Source: Halioglobus sp.
GTDB lineage: Bacteria > Pseudomonadota > Gammaproteobacteria > Pseudomonadales > Halieaceae
Direction: 5' to 3'
NCBI GenBank assembly: GCA_029287595.1
Contig: JARFQU010000104.1
Coordinates: 1-42,071, forward strand
DNA: 42,071 bases
Shown: piece after piece, positions 24,579 through 32,550 of the stretch
How the letters are laid out: every line of letters starts with the position of its first letter
How positions within the stretch are numbered: position 1 is the stretch's first letter
Made by a program: the position numbers and the translations under genes
The notes under the pieces: model-generated
The model's input: the letters and a program-made list of their open reading frames with translations, nothing else
The model's database searches: none
What the model was told of the DNA's origin: nothing

Positions 24579-25877
24579 ATGAGTATGTTAAAAAATATCA
24601 AAAGTATGACGGCTGGTGTGGCACTGGGCGTAGCGTCATTGGTCGGTACCACAGCAGTATGGGCCGAAGACACTATCAAGGTGGGTGTACTGCACTCCCT
24701 GTCCGGCACCATGGCCATCAGTGAAACCACGCTCAAGGATACCGTGTTGATGATGGTGGAAGAGCAGAACAAGGCAGGGGGATTATTGGGTAAGAAACTG
24801 GAGCCGGTGGTAGTGGATCCGGCATCAAACTGGCCGCTGTTTGCCGAGAAGGCCCGTGAACTGATCGCCAAAGAAAAGGTGGATGTCATCTTCGGCTGCT
24901 GGACTTCCGTTTCACGCAAATCGGTATTGCCGGTGATAGAGGAGCTTAACGGCCTGATGTTCTATCCGGTGCAGTATGAGGGTGAAGAGTCATCGAAAAA
25001 TGTTTTTTATACCGGTGCAGCGCCAAACCAGCAGGCGATTCCCGCAGTTGATTATCTTATGGAGGAGCTAGAGGTGACACGCTGGGTTCTGGCCGGGACA
25101 GACTATGTCTATCCGCGCACTACCAATAAAATTTTGGAGGCGTACCTGAAGTCCAAGGGTGTGGCCGATGAAGATATCATGATCAACTACACGCCGTTCG
25201 GCCACTCCGATTGGCAGAGCATTGTTTCTGAAATCAAGTCATTCGGCGCCAAAGGTAAGAAAACTGCAGTGGTCTCTACGATTAACGGTGACGCGAATAT
25301 TCCATTCTATAAGGAACTGGGTAACCAGGGCGTATCCGCCGTCGACATTCCTGTAGTGGCATTCTCCGTAGGTGAAGAAGAACTATCAGGTATGGACACC
25401 TCACCGCTGGTAGGGCACCTGGCAGCATGGAATTACTTCCAGAGCGTAGAGTCCGATGAAAACGATGCCTTTATTGCACAGTGGAAAGCGTATATCGGCA
25501 ACGATGAGCGGGTAACCAATGACCCCATGGAGGCCACCTATATCGGCTTCAAAATGTGGGTTGAAGCAGTAACTGCTGCAGGTACCACGGATACTGATGC
25601 TGTCGAGCAGGCAATGATCGGCGTCTCGGTTGCAAACCTCACCGGAGGCATGGCGGTGATGAATAAGAACCATCACCTGTCCAAGCCCGTACTGATCGGC
25701 GAAATACAGGAAGATGGCCAGTTCCTGGTGGTATCTGAAACCGATGGCACGGTACCCGGCGACGCCTGGTCTGATTTTCTTCCCGGCAGTAAGGACGTGA
25801 TTGCTGATTGGACGGCTCCCATTTCCTGCGGTAATTACAACACCGTCACCAAAACCTGTTCAGGCCAGAACTTCTAG
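24579..25877 (+). CDS. urtA: Urea ABC transporter substrate-binding protein UrtA
   Basis: A 432-residue periplasmic binding protein of the branched-chain amino acid type. A signal peptide ends near VWA-ED. The UrtA-specific segments are IKVGVLHSLSGTMAISETTLKDTVLMMVEEQN, VVVDPASNWPLFAEKARELI, IFGCWTSVSRKSVLPV, FYPVQYEGEESSKNVFYTGAAPNQQAIPA and AGTDYVYPRTTNKILEAYLKSKGV. These distinguish it from FmdD-like amide binders and leucine binders. It captures urea for the UrtBCDE importer. A CAGGAG site precedes the ATG, 50 bases after the porin stop. A terminator-like hairpin follows the gene, suggesting more binding protein than membrane components. Confidence 0.95.
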   Translation: MSMLKNIKSMTAGVALGVASLVGTTAVWAEDTIKVGVLHSLSGTMAISETTLKDTVLMMVEEQNKAGGLLGKKLEPVVVDPASNWPLFAEKARELIAKEKVDVIFGCWTSVSRKSVLPVIEELNGLMFYPVQYEGEESSKNVFYTGAAPNQQAIPAVDYLMEELEVTRWVLAGTDYVYPRTTNKILEAYLKSKGVADEDIMINYTPFGHSDWQSIVSEIKSFGAKGKKTAVVSTINGDANIPFYKELGNQGVSAVDIPVVAFSVGEEELSGMDTSPLVGHLAAWNYFQSVESDENDAFIAQWKAYIGNDERVTNDPMEATYIGFKMWVEAVTAAGTTDTDAVEQAMIGVSVANLTGGMAVMNKNHHLSKPVLIGEIQEDGQFLVVSETDGTVPGDAWSDFLPGSKDVIADWTAPISCGNYNTVTKTCSGQNF

Positions 25878-25910
25878 AGTCTCACATACGAAAAACCCTC
25901 CATGGTTTTG

Positions 25911-25933
25911 CCCGGTCTCTGGCCGGGTCTTTT
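25911..25933 (+). terminator. Terminator-like hairpin between urtA and urtB
   Basis: CCCGG (25911-25915) pairs with CCGGG (25923-25927) over a 7-base loop and is followed by TCTTTT. The stem is short but GC-rich, and the T-rich tail is right after it. It most likely gives partial termination that lowers urtBCDE relative to the porin and urtA. Confidence 0.6.
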
Positions 25934-25975
25934 CGTTGTCATGAAGTTTTTAGTGGAAGGAAGAGGGGATAATTC

Positions 25976-27592
25976 TTGTTGCGTTTAATCGTTGGGCTGG
26001 TGCTGGCCTGCTCAATCAACAACATGGTCCTTGCCGGGGGGGATGATTCACTTGCCGTCCGACTCGATGCCCTCGCCGCCGCCAAGCTGAGTAAAATGCC
26101 GGCGCAGATTGATCTACTGGCCGGCATGGATGATCCGCGCGCAGCGGTGGTGCTTCAGGCCTTACTTGATGGCCAGCTCTATGCGAGAAAGAGCGACAAA
26201 AGGCTGTTTATTGCCACTCCCGCCGCGGACAAGTCCTTGCTACTTACTGACCCGTTAGGCCTGGTACAACCGGGTGCGGCCAAAAAAAATGAATTCAAGC
26301 GCATTGCTGTCAATAATCGCATGCGTTCCCAGCTACGCTATGCCATCGCGCGCGCAAACCTGCAGTCACCGGATCCGCTGCAGAGACAGGCAGCCGTGCT
26401 GCGGTTACTCGATGATCTCGACCCCGCCGTGCTGGTACTGCTCGACGAGGCCGCAGAAGACGAAAGCGACGAGGGAGTACTCGGGCTGGTCTATATTGCC
26501 CGCGGCATGATCGCGCTGGATAGTGATGACCGGCTGGAGAAGATGGCCGCAATCGAACTACTGAGCGGCAACCTGCAGCCGCTGGTTAAGAACCGACTGC
26601 AACAGGTGCTGGCACGCGACGATAATGGCGACCTCCTGGAGACCGACGCTGTCATCGTCAAAAAGGCGCGGGTGGCCTTAGCTGCAATTGACAGTAAAGC
26701 AGGTGTCTACAAGTTCCTGGAGACGACGTTTTTTGGCCTCAGCCTGGGCTCGGTCTTGTTACTCAGCGCTATTGGCCTGGCCATCACCTTCGGCGTGATG
26801 GGAGTGATCAATATGGCCCATGGCGAGTTGATTATGCTGGGCGCATATACCACCTATGTCGTGCAGTTGATGATGCCCGATCACCTGGAATACTCTCTGC
26901 TGGTGGCGGTGCCCGCTGCCTTTCTGGTCTCGGGACTGGTAGGTGTGGCGATCGAGCGCGGCATTATCCAGTTTTTGTACGGTCGTCCGCTGGAGACATT
27001 GCTTGCGACTTTCGGTGTCAGCCTTATATTGCAACAGGCGGTCAGGAGTATCTTCAGCCCGTTGAATCGCTCCGTGGCAACCCCGGAGTGGATGAGTGGA
27101 GCGCTACAGATAAACCCGGTATTTGCGCTCACTTACAATCGCATGTACATCCTGGTCTTTGCGTTAATTGTCTTCGTGTTGCTCTTGCTGCTGTTAAAAA
27201 AGACCACCCTGGGCTTACAGTTTCGCGCGGTGGCACAGAATCGCGCGATGGCCAGGGCCATGGGGATACGCAGCCAGTGGGTGGATGCAATGACCTTTGG
27301 TCTGGGCTCAGGTATCGCGGGTATTGCCGGGGTCGCATTGAGTCAGCTGACCAATGTAGGCCCTAACCTGGGCCAGGCATACATAATTGATTCGTTCATG
27401 GTGGTCGTATTTGGCGGCGTAGGCAATCTCTGGGGCACCCTGGTAAGTGCCTTCAGCCTGGGGGTAGCCAGCAAGTTCGTCGAACCTATGGCGGGGGCAG
27501 TTCTGGCCAAAATCCTGATACTGGTATTTATCATTCTGTTTATACAGAAGAATCCTAGAGGCCTGTTTCCGCAACAGGGCAGGGCGGAGTAG
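25976..27592 (+). CDS. urtB: Urea ABC transporter permease UrtB
   Basis: A 538-residue permease. The first ~245 residues are a signal-peptide-like segment (LRLIVGLVLACSINNMVLAGG) and a helical periplasmic domain found in proteobacterial UrtB. The LivH-type membrane part follows (LSLGSVLLLSAIGLAITFGVMGVINMAHGELIMLGAYTTYVVQ), ending with FGGVGNLWGTLVSAFSLGVASKFVEP. It forms the channel with UrtC. The start is a TTG at 25976 (or the next TTG at 25979), with GAGGGG about 9 bases before. No ATG occurs before the signal core, so the rare start looks real. The rare start and the hairpin upstream both suggest low expression. Confidence 0.93.
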   Translation: MLRLIVGLVLACSINNMVLAGGDDSLAVRLDALAAAKLSKMPAQIDLLAGMDDPRAAVVLQALLDGQLYARKSDKRLFIATPAADKSLLLTDPLGLVQPGAAKKNEFKRIAVNNRMRSQLRYAIARANLQSPDPLQRQAAVLRLLDDLDPAVLVLLDEAAEDESDEGVLGLVYIARGMIALDSDDRLEKMAAIELLSGNLQPLVKNRLQQVLARDDNGDLLETDAVIVKKARVALAAIDSKAGVYKFLETTFFGLSLGSVLLLSAIGLAITFGVMGVINMAHGELIMLGAYTTYVVQLMMPDHLEYSLLVAVPAAFLVSGLVGVAIERGIIQFLYGRPLETLLATFGVSLILQQAVRSIFSPLNRSVATPEWMSGALQINPVFALTYNRMYILVFALIVFVLLLLLLKKTTLGLQFRAVAQNRAMARAMGIRSQWVDAMTFGLGSGIAGIAGVALSQLTNVGPNLGQAYIIDSFMVVVFGGVGNLWGTLVSAFSLGVASKFVEPMAGAVLAKILILVFIILFIQKNPRGLFPQQGRAE

Positions 27593-27595
27593 CAG

Positions 27596-28708
27596 ATGGC
27601 CTCTCATTACGTCCAGAGTAATCCCTTGTTCGTGAAATTCGCTGATGATAAGTGGGGCAATATCCTGCTCATCGCAATACTGCTGACTACGGTAATTGTA
27701 GCCGTGGGCAATCTACTGGTGCCGCCGGAATCTCCTTTCCACGTATCCACGTACATGGTGACGCTGCTGGGTAAATACCTGGCTTTTGCCCTGCTGGCCT
27801 TGTCGGTAGACCTGATTTGGGGTTATGCGGGTATTCTCAGCCTGGGGCATGGCGCATTCTTTGCCCTGGGTGGCTATGCCATGGGTATGTACCTGATGCG
27901 ACAGATTGGCGATAGAGGTGTCTACGGCAACCCGGACCTTCCCGATTTTATGGTCTTCCTCGACTGGCATGAACTGCCCTGGTATTGGTCCGGTTTCGAG
28001 TCTTTTGGCTATGCCATGCTGATGGTGGTGTTGGTGCCCGGGCTACTGGCTTTTATTTTTGGCTGGCTGGCATTTCGCTCTCGTGTGACGGGTGTCTACC
28101 TGTCTATCATCACCCAGGCACTGACTTATGCCTTGCTGCTGGCTTTTTTCCGCAATGAGATGGGCTTTGGCGGCAATAATGGACTTACCGATTTCAAGGA
28201 TATATTGGGATACAGTTTACAGTCAGATGCGACGCGTATTGCACTGTTTGCTGCGTCCGCCGCAGCTCTTGTACTGGGTTACCTGTTGTGCAGGTGGATT
28301 ACCCGCTCCAAACTGGGGCGTGTGTTGATTGCGATCAGGGACGCGGAGGATAGAACCCGTTTCGTTGGCTACAAGGTCGAATCATACAAGCTTTTTGTCT
28401 TCGTTCTATCGGCAGCACTCGCCGGTGTTGCCGGCGCTCTGTATGTTCCCCAGGTGGGGATCATCAATCCGGGGGAGTTCTCACCGCTGAATTCAATTGA
28501 GCTGGTGATCTGGGTGGCCGTGGGCGGTCGCGCAACCCTGTTCGGGGCTATTGTGGGTGCCCTGTTGATTAACTACTGCAAGACCTGGTTTACCGGTGCT
28601 CTCCCGGAGCTCTGGCTGTTTTTCCTGGGGGCCATATTTGTACTTTCCACCATGTTTCTGCCGCGTGGAATCGTAGGCTTGCTCCATCGTAAGGGAGAGT
28701 CCAGCTGA
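27596..28708 (+). CDS. urtC: Urea ABC transporter permease UrtC
   Basis: The 370-residue LivM-type permease partner of UrtB has about ten hydrophobic spans. Typical segments are LALSVDLIWGYAGILSLGHGAFFALGGYAMGMYLMRQ, the EMGFGGNNGLTDFKDILG loop, and RDAEDRTRFVGYKVESYKLFVFVLSAALAGVAGALYVPQVGIINPGEFSP. The longer cytoplasmic and periplasmic loops compared with LivM are usual in UrtC. It starts 3 bases after urtB and overlaps urtD by 1 base (TGATG). Confidence 0.95.
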   Translation: MASHYVQSNPLFVKFADDKWGNILLIAILLTTVIVAVGNLLVPPESPFHVSTYMVTLLGKYLAFALLALSVDLIWGYAGILSLGHGAFFALGGYAMGMYLMRQIGDRGVYGNPDLPDFMVFLDWHELPWYWSGFESFGYAMLMVVLVPGLLAFIFGWLAFRSRVTGVYLSIITQALTYALLLAFFRNEMGFGGNNGLTDFKDILGYSLQSDATRIALFAASAAALVLGYLLCRWITRSKLGRVLIAIRDAEDRTRFVGYKVESYKLFVFVLSAALAGVAGALYVPQVGIINPGEFSPLNSIELVIWVAVGGRATLFGAIVGALLINYCKTWFTGALPELWLFFLGAIFVLSTMFLPRGIVGLLHRKGESS

Positions 28709-29538
28709 TGCCTGTACTGGACAATATGCGTGCTTTCCTAAGGCGCGAGCAGATATGGGATTACCTGATCCCGGATCGGGAAGTAATGGTGCAGGGCCCG
28801 GGCGGACCCATTCTATATGTTGAGGACGTGACCCTGAGCTTTGATGGTTTCAAGGCCCTGAATGCACTGAGTCTTTACATTAACAAGGGTGAACTGCGTT
28901 GTATTATCGGGGCCAATGGCGCCGGGAAATCCACCATGATGGATGTGATTACAGGTAAACTGCGCCCGGATACGGGATCGGTATACTTCGGTAAGAACAT
29001 CAATCTGCTGAAACTGAGTGAGCCTGAAATAGCAACTTGCGGGGTGGGTCGAAAATTCCAGAAGCCCACCGTTTTTGAAAACCACACCGTACTGCAGAAC
29101 CTTGAACTGGCGATGCGCGCCAACAAAAAGGTGCTGCCTACACTGTTCGCCCGGCTGGACTCAGGACGGGCAGACAGGCTGCAGGACGTGCTCGCAACAA
29201 TAGGACTTGAGGCTGAGCAGAAACGCCTGGCGGGATCTTTATCCCATGGACAAAAGCAGTGGCTGGAGATCGGTGTGCTACTGATCCAGGATCCGCAACT
29301 CCTGCTGGTGGACGAGCCGGTGGCGGGAATGACCCCCCAGGAGACAGAGCGCACAGCGCAGTTGCTGACATCCCTTGCAGGCGAACATTCAGTGGTGGTG
29401 GTAGAGCACGATATGGAATTTGTGCGTTCCATTGCCAGGACTGTCACCGTGTTGCACCAGGGCTCCGTGCTGGCGGAAGGCTCCATGCAGCAGATACAGG
29501 ACAACCCGCAAGTCAGAGAAGTGTACCTGGGAGAATAG
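28708..29538 (+). CDS. urtD: Urea ABC transporter ATP-binding protein UrtD
   Basis: A 276-residue LivG-type ATPase with Walker A GANGAGKS, Q-loop region GRKFQKPTVFENHTVLQNL, ABC signature LSHGQKQWLEIG, Walker B LLLVDEPVAGMTPQE and H-loop VVVEHDMEFVR. About 25 extra N-terminal residues precede the ABC core, as usual in UrtD. It energises urea import together with UrtE. Confidence 0.95.
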   Translation: MPVLDNMRAFLRREQIWDYLIPDREVMVQGPGGPILYVEDVTLSFDGFKALNALSLYINKGELRCIIGANGAGKSTMMDVITGKLRPDTGSVYFGKNINLLKLSEPEIATCGVGRKFQKPTVFENHTVLQNLELAMRANKKVLPTLFARLDSGRADRLQDVLATIGLEAEQKRLAGSLSHGQKQWLEIGVLLIQDPQLLLVDEPVAGMTPQETERTAQLLTSLAGEHSVVVVEHDMEFVRSIARTVTVLHQGSVLAEGSMQQIQDNPQVREVYLGE

Positions 29539-29540
29539 CG

Positions 29541-30236
29541 GTGCTTAATATCAGTGGTTTGAATCAGTTCTACGGACAGTCCCATATTTTATGGGACCTG
29601 GATCTGGAAATTGAGCCCGCCAGTTGCACCTGCATCATGGGCCGCAATGGCGTGGGCAAGACCACACTGCTGAAATGTATTATGGGCATACTGCCCACGC
29701 GATCTGGCAGCATGCGCTTTGGCGAAACCGAGTTGAGCACGCTGGCTACCGAGCAGCGAGCTCGTATTGGCATAGGCTATGTGCCCCAGGGCAGGGAGAT
29801 TTTCTCCCAGTTGAGTGTGGAGGAGAACCTGCGCATAGGCCTGGCCGCGCGCAGCGATGGCACCAAGGAAGTCCCCGGTTTTATCTATGAACTTTTCCCG
29901 GTATTGCAGGAAATGCTCGGGCGCAGGGGAGGTGACCTCTCAGGCGGGCAGCAACAACAACTGGCCATCGGGCGGGCGTTGGCTATCGATCCGAAAATCC
30001 TGATACTGGATGAACCGAACGAGGGTATTCAGCCTAATATCGTTAAACAGATCGGCGATGTGATAACCCACCTGGTAAGCGACAAAAAATTAACCGTCGT
30101 TATCGTCGAGCAGAAATTGGGTTTTGCGCGGCGGGTGGGACAGTATTTTCACCTAATGGAGAAAGGGCGCGCCATGGCGAGTGGCTCTATCGATCAATTG
30201 AGCGATGACCTGGTCGGTAAACACCTGTCCGTTTAG
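29541..30236 (+). CDS. urtE: Urea ABC transporter ATP-binding protein UrtE
   Basis: A 231-residue LivF-type ATPase with Walker A GRNGVGKT, YVPQGREIFSQLSVEENLRIGL, ABC signature LSGGQQQQLAIGRAL, Walker B ILILDEPNEGIQPNIV and EQKLGFARRVGQYFHLMEKGR. The frame is open far upstream inside urtD, but GTG 29541 has GGGAG 7 bases before it and yields the standard length. It is the last gene of the urt operon, and its stop is 9 bases from the convergent phosphoribosyltransferase. Confidence 0.95.
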   Translation: MLNISGLNQFYGQSHILWDLDLEIEPASCTCIMGRNGVGKTTLLKCIMGILPTRSGSMRFGETELSTLATEQRARIGIGYVPQGREIFSQLSVEENLRIGLAARSDGTKEVPGFIYELFPVLQEMLGRRGGDLSGGQQQQLAIGRALAIDPKILILDEPNEGIQPNIVKQIGDVITHLVSDKKLTVVIVEQKLGFARRVGQYFHLMEKGRAMASGSIDQLSDDLVGKHLSV

Positions 30237-30245
30237 CTTAGACCG

Positions 30246-30860
30246 TCAGTCGGTGTCGCTACTAATCCTGGCCAGTAGTGCCGCCCTGATGGAGTCTATA
30301 CCCGGCTTATGTTTCGCGATCTCCTCCAGGTCAAGTCCGTGCAGTTCATGCGGAAATACCAGCCAGCTTTCCGTCTCGTGAACATAAAAATCGGGTGTAC
30401 GCCCTGTCTTATTGTGGCCGGGCTTGTAATAGGGCGTGGCAACTTTGATGTCCGGGGTGTTTTTCTTACAGGCCGCTTCGATGTCAGTAATTATCTGCTG
30501 GATGCTTAAGCCTGTATCGTGCACGTCGTCAACAATCAGCATAGAGTCCTCTGACTGTACACGGCGAATAATATAGTTCAGGCCGTGGACCGTTACATGC
30601 CTGGCTCGCTCGCCGATGCCGGTATAGGAAGAAGTACGGATGGCGATATGATCGGATTCCACGCCCATCACATCAAGTAATTCCTGTACAGCAATACCTA
30701 CGGGGGCTCCGCCTCGCCATACACCTACTATATAGTCAGGTTTGTAGCCGCTCTCGTAGATTTTGAGGGCCAGATGAAAGGAATCGTCCAGTAATTGCTG
30801 CGCGCCAATATAGGTCTTACTTGTCAAAACGGTCTCTCCGAGGCTGTTGTTATTTAACAT
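30246..30860 (-). CDS. Purine phosphoribosyltransferase (hypoxanthine/guanine/xanthine type)
   Basis: A 204-residue type I phosphoribosyltransferase. The PRPP-binding motif reads SMLIVDDVHDTGLSI, and the N-terminal GVWRGGAPVGIAVQELL loop is present. It belongs to the COG2236-like group that uses 6-oxopurines and PRPP to make IMP, GMP or XMP. The exact base preference is not readable. It stands between the urea-uptake and purine-degradation operons on the opposite strand, so salvage and degradation of the same bases are neighbours. The ATG at 30860 is followed by ~11 residues before the conserved start, and a GTG at 30827 is a possible alternative. Confidence 0.85.
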   Translation of the reverse strand: MLNNNSLGETVLTSKTYIGAQQLLDDSFHLALKIYESGYKPDYIVGVWRGGAPVGIAVQELLDVMGVESDHIAIRTSSYTGIGERARHVTVHGLNYIIRRVQSEDSMLIVDDVHDTGLSIQQIITDIEAACKKNTPDIKVATPYYKPGHNKTGRTPDFYVHETESWLVFPHELHGLDLEEIAKHKPGIDSIRAALLARISSDTD

Positions 30861-31107
30861 CTAGTTGGTATTTCAACAGGTACAGCGCTTCCTGTATCGC
30901 GGCATTGTATAGCCTGGGCCCCGAATTGTTAATGTCGGCATTGCTGGGACCATCAAGCGATCTCCCGTAAATACAAAATTTTGTCGATAATATTCACTGT
31001 AGTATGTGCAGGGAATGCCAGCCAACGGAGCGATAGGTCTTGGCGCTTAACGGGTATACTTGCTATGTTTGTTGTCAGTTTACTTAACTTTTCTGGAGAA
31101 TTTTTCA

Positions 31108-32550
31108 TTGATCAGGTTCCTCCTCAATGCGGTAGAACACCAGGTGGAGAATACTGACCCCAGTACCTTGCTATTGGCTTATCTGCGGGATCACCTGGGT
31201 AAGACGGGAACCAAGGAGGGCTGCGCCTCCGGAGACTGCGGTGCCTGTACTGTGGTACTGGGCGAGTTGTTCGCCGGCGAACTGCGCTACCGTGCCATCA
31301 ATGCCTGTATTACCCCTCTGGGCAGCATCCATGGCCGGCAGTTGATCACTGTAGAGGACCTGAAACAGGGTCCGGTGTTACACGCGGTGCAGCAGGCTAT
31401 GGTTGATCACCACGGATCCCAATGCGGTTTCTGTACCCCGGGATTTGTCATGTCGATGTTCGCTCACCTCAAGACGCACGACAGCCCCGACCGCGAGGAG
31501 ATACTGGAATCCCTGGGCGGCAACCTGTGCCGCTGTACCGGCTACCGCCCCATCGTAGACGCGGCGGTGCACATGTATGACCCCGCGACAGCAGATACTT
31601 TTAGTGAGCAGCAGGTGGAAACAATAGCCGCGCTTGAGGACATTGCCGCAGACGAGACCGAGATAGAACTCTCGCACAGTGGCCGTCGCTATATTGCGCC
31701 GCGCACGATTGCATCCTTGGCAAAGACCCTGCAGGACAATCCCGACGCGCGTCTGGTGGCCGGTGCGACCGACCTCGCGCTGGAAATCACCCAGGGACTG
31801 AAGGAAATCGAGACCCTGGTTTTTACCGGCCGGGTACCTGAGTTGCTGTGCTGCGATGATCAGGGCGACAAGCTGCTGATCGGTGCCGCGGTAAGCTTCA
31901 GCGACTGCAAAGATTTGCTGTGCAGCAGCTGGCCACAGCTCAAAGAGCTCATTGAGAGGCTGGGCTCCCTGCAGATACGGAACCAGGGAACCCTTGGGGG
32001 TAATGTGGGCAATGCATCCCCGATTGGCGATATGCCACCGGTGTTGCTTGCCCTGCAAGCCAGTCTGGTGCTGCGCCGCGGCGAAGCGTCCCGTGTTATC
32101 CCCGTTGAAGATTTCTATCTCAGCTATAAAGTCACCGCATTGCAACCGGGCGAATTCATCGAGCGCATCGAGATTCCCAAACCCACACAGGGCGACTGGC
32201 TGCAGGCGTACAAAGTAAGCAAACGCCTGGAGGACGATATCTCGGCGGTTTGTGGCGCCTTTAACCTGCGTATAGTGGATGGCAAGGTCGCGGCCGCGGT
32301 TATCGCTTTTGGTGGTATGGCGGAAATACCCAAGCGAGCCGGGCAATGTGAGCAGGCCCTGTTGGGGCAGCCCTGGCTGCAATCAACCATAGACGCAGCG
32401 ATGGCGGCGTTGCAACAGGATTTCACGCCGATAGATGACTTTCGTGCCAGTGCCGATTACCGCATGCAGATAGCCTGCAACCTGTTGCAGCGTGCGTTCC
32501 TGGCTCATACTTTGCCGCCGTCACAATTGCAGGTCACCGAGTATGCGTAA
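31108..32550 (+). CDS. xdhA: Xanthine dehydrogenase small subunit (2Fe-2S and FAD)
   Basis: A 480-residue subunit. Residues 1-70 are a plant-type ferredoxin domain with C39, C44, C47 and C67. The second [2Fe-2S] domain has C106, C109, C141 and C143 (QCGFCTPG and CRCTGYRP). The FAD domain follows from about 190 (VAGATDLALEITQG, RNQGTLGGNVGNASPIGDMPP). It passes electrons from the molybdenum subunit to NAD+ or another acceptor. The start is a TTG at 31108, giving MIRFLLN with CTGGAGAA about 8 bases before. An upstream TTG at 31060 would add a non-conserved stretch. It is the first gene of the ten-gene purine operon. I could not identify a clear promoter in the 247-base gap upstream. Confidence 0.95.
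   Translation: MIRFLLNAVEHQVENTDPSTLLLAYLRDHLGKTGTKEGCASGDCGACTVVLGELFAGELRYRAINACITPLGSIHGRQLITVEDLKQGPVLHAVQQAMVDHHGSQCGFCTPGFVMSMFAHLKTHDSPDREEILESLGGNLCRCTGYRPIVDAAVHMYDPATADTFSEQQVETIAALEDIAADETEIELSHSGRRYIAPRTIASLAKTLQDNPDARLVAGATDLALEITQGLKEIETLVFTGRVPELLCCDDQGDKLLIGAAVSFSDCKDLLCSSWPQLKELIERLGSLQIRNQGTLGGNVGNASPIGDMPPVLLALQASLVLRRGEASRVIPVEDFYLSYKVTALQPGEFIERIEIPKPTQGDWLQAYKVSKRLEDDISAVCGAFNLRIVDGKVAAAVIAFGGMAEIPKRAGQCEQALLGQPWLQSTIDAAMAALQQDFTPIDDFRASADYRMQIACNLLQRAFLAHTLPPSQLQVTEYA

Noticed and set aside
29259-29540. N-terminal extension of UrtE by 94 residues.
   Set aside because: This is an out-of-frame reading of urtD; the GTG at 29541 has a proper ribosome site and gives the family length.
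31055-31060. TATACT as a -10 box for the xdh operon.
   Set aside because: No acceptable -35 hexamer at 16-18 bases upstream; not strong enough to list as a promoter.
31041-31064. Sigma-54-like site (TGGCGC and later TTGC) before xdhA.
   Set aside because: The two boxes are far more than five bases apart, so they cannot form a -24/-12 promoter.
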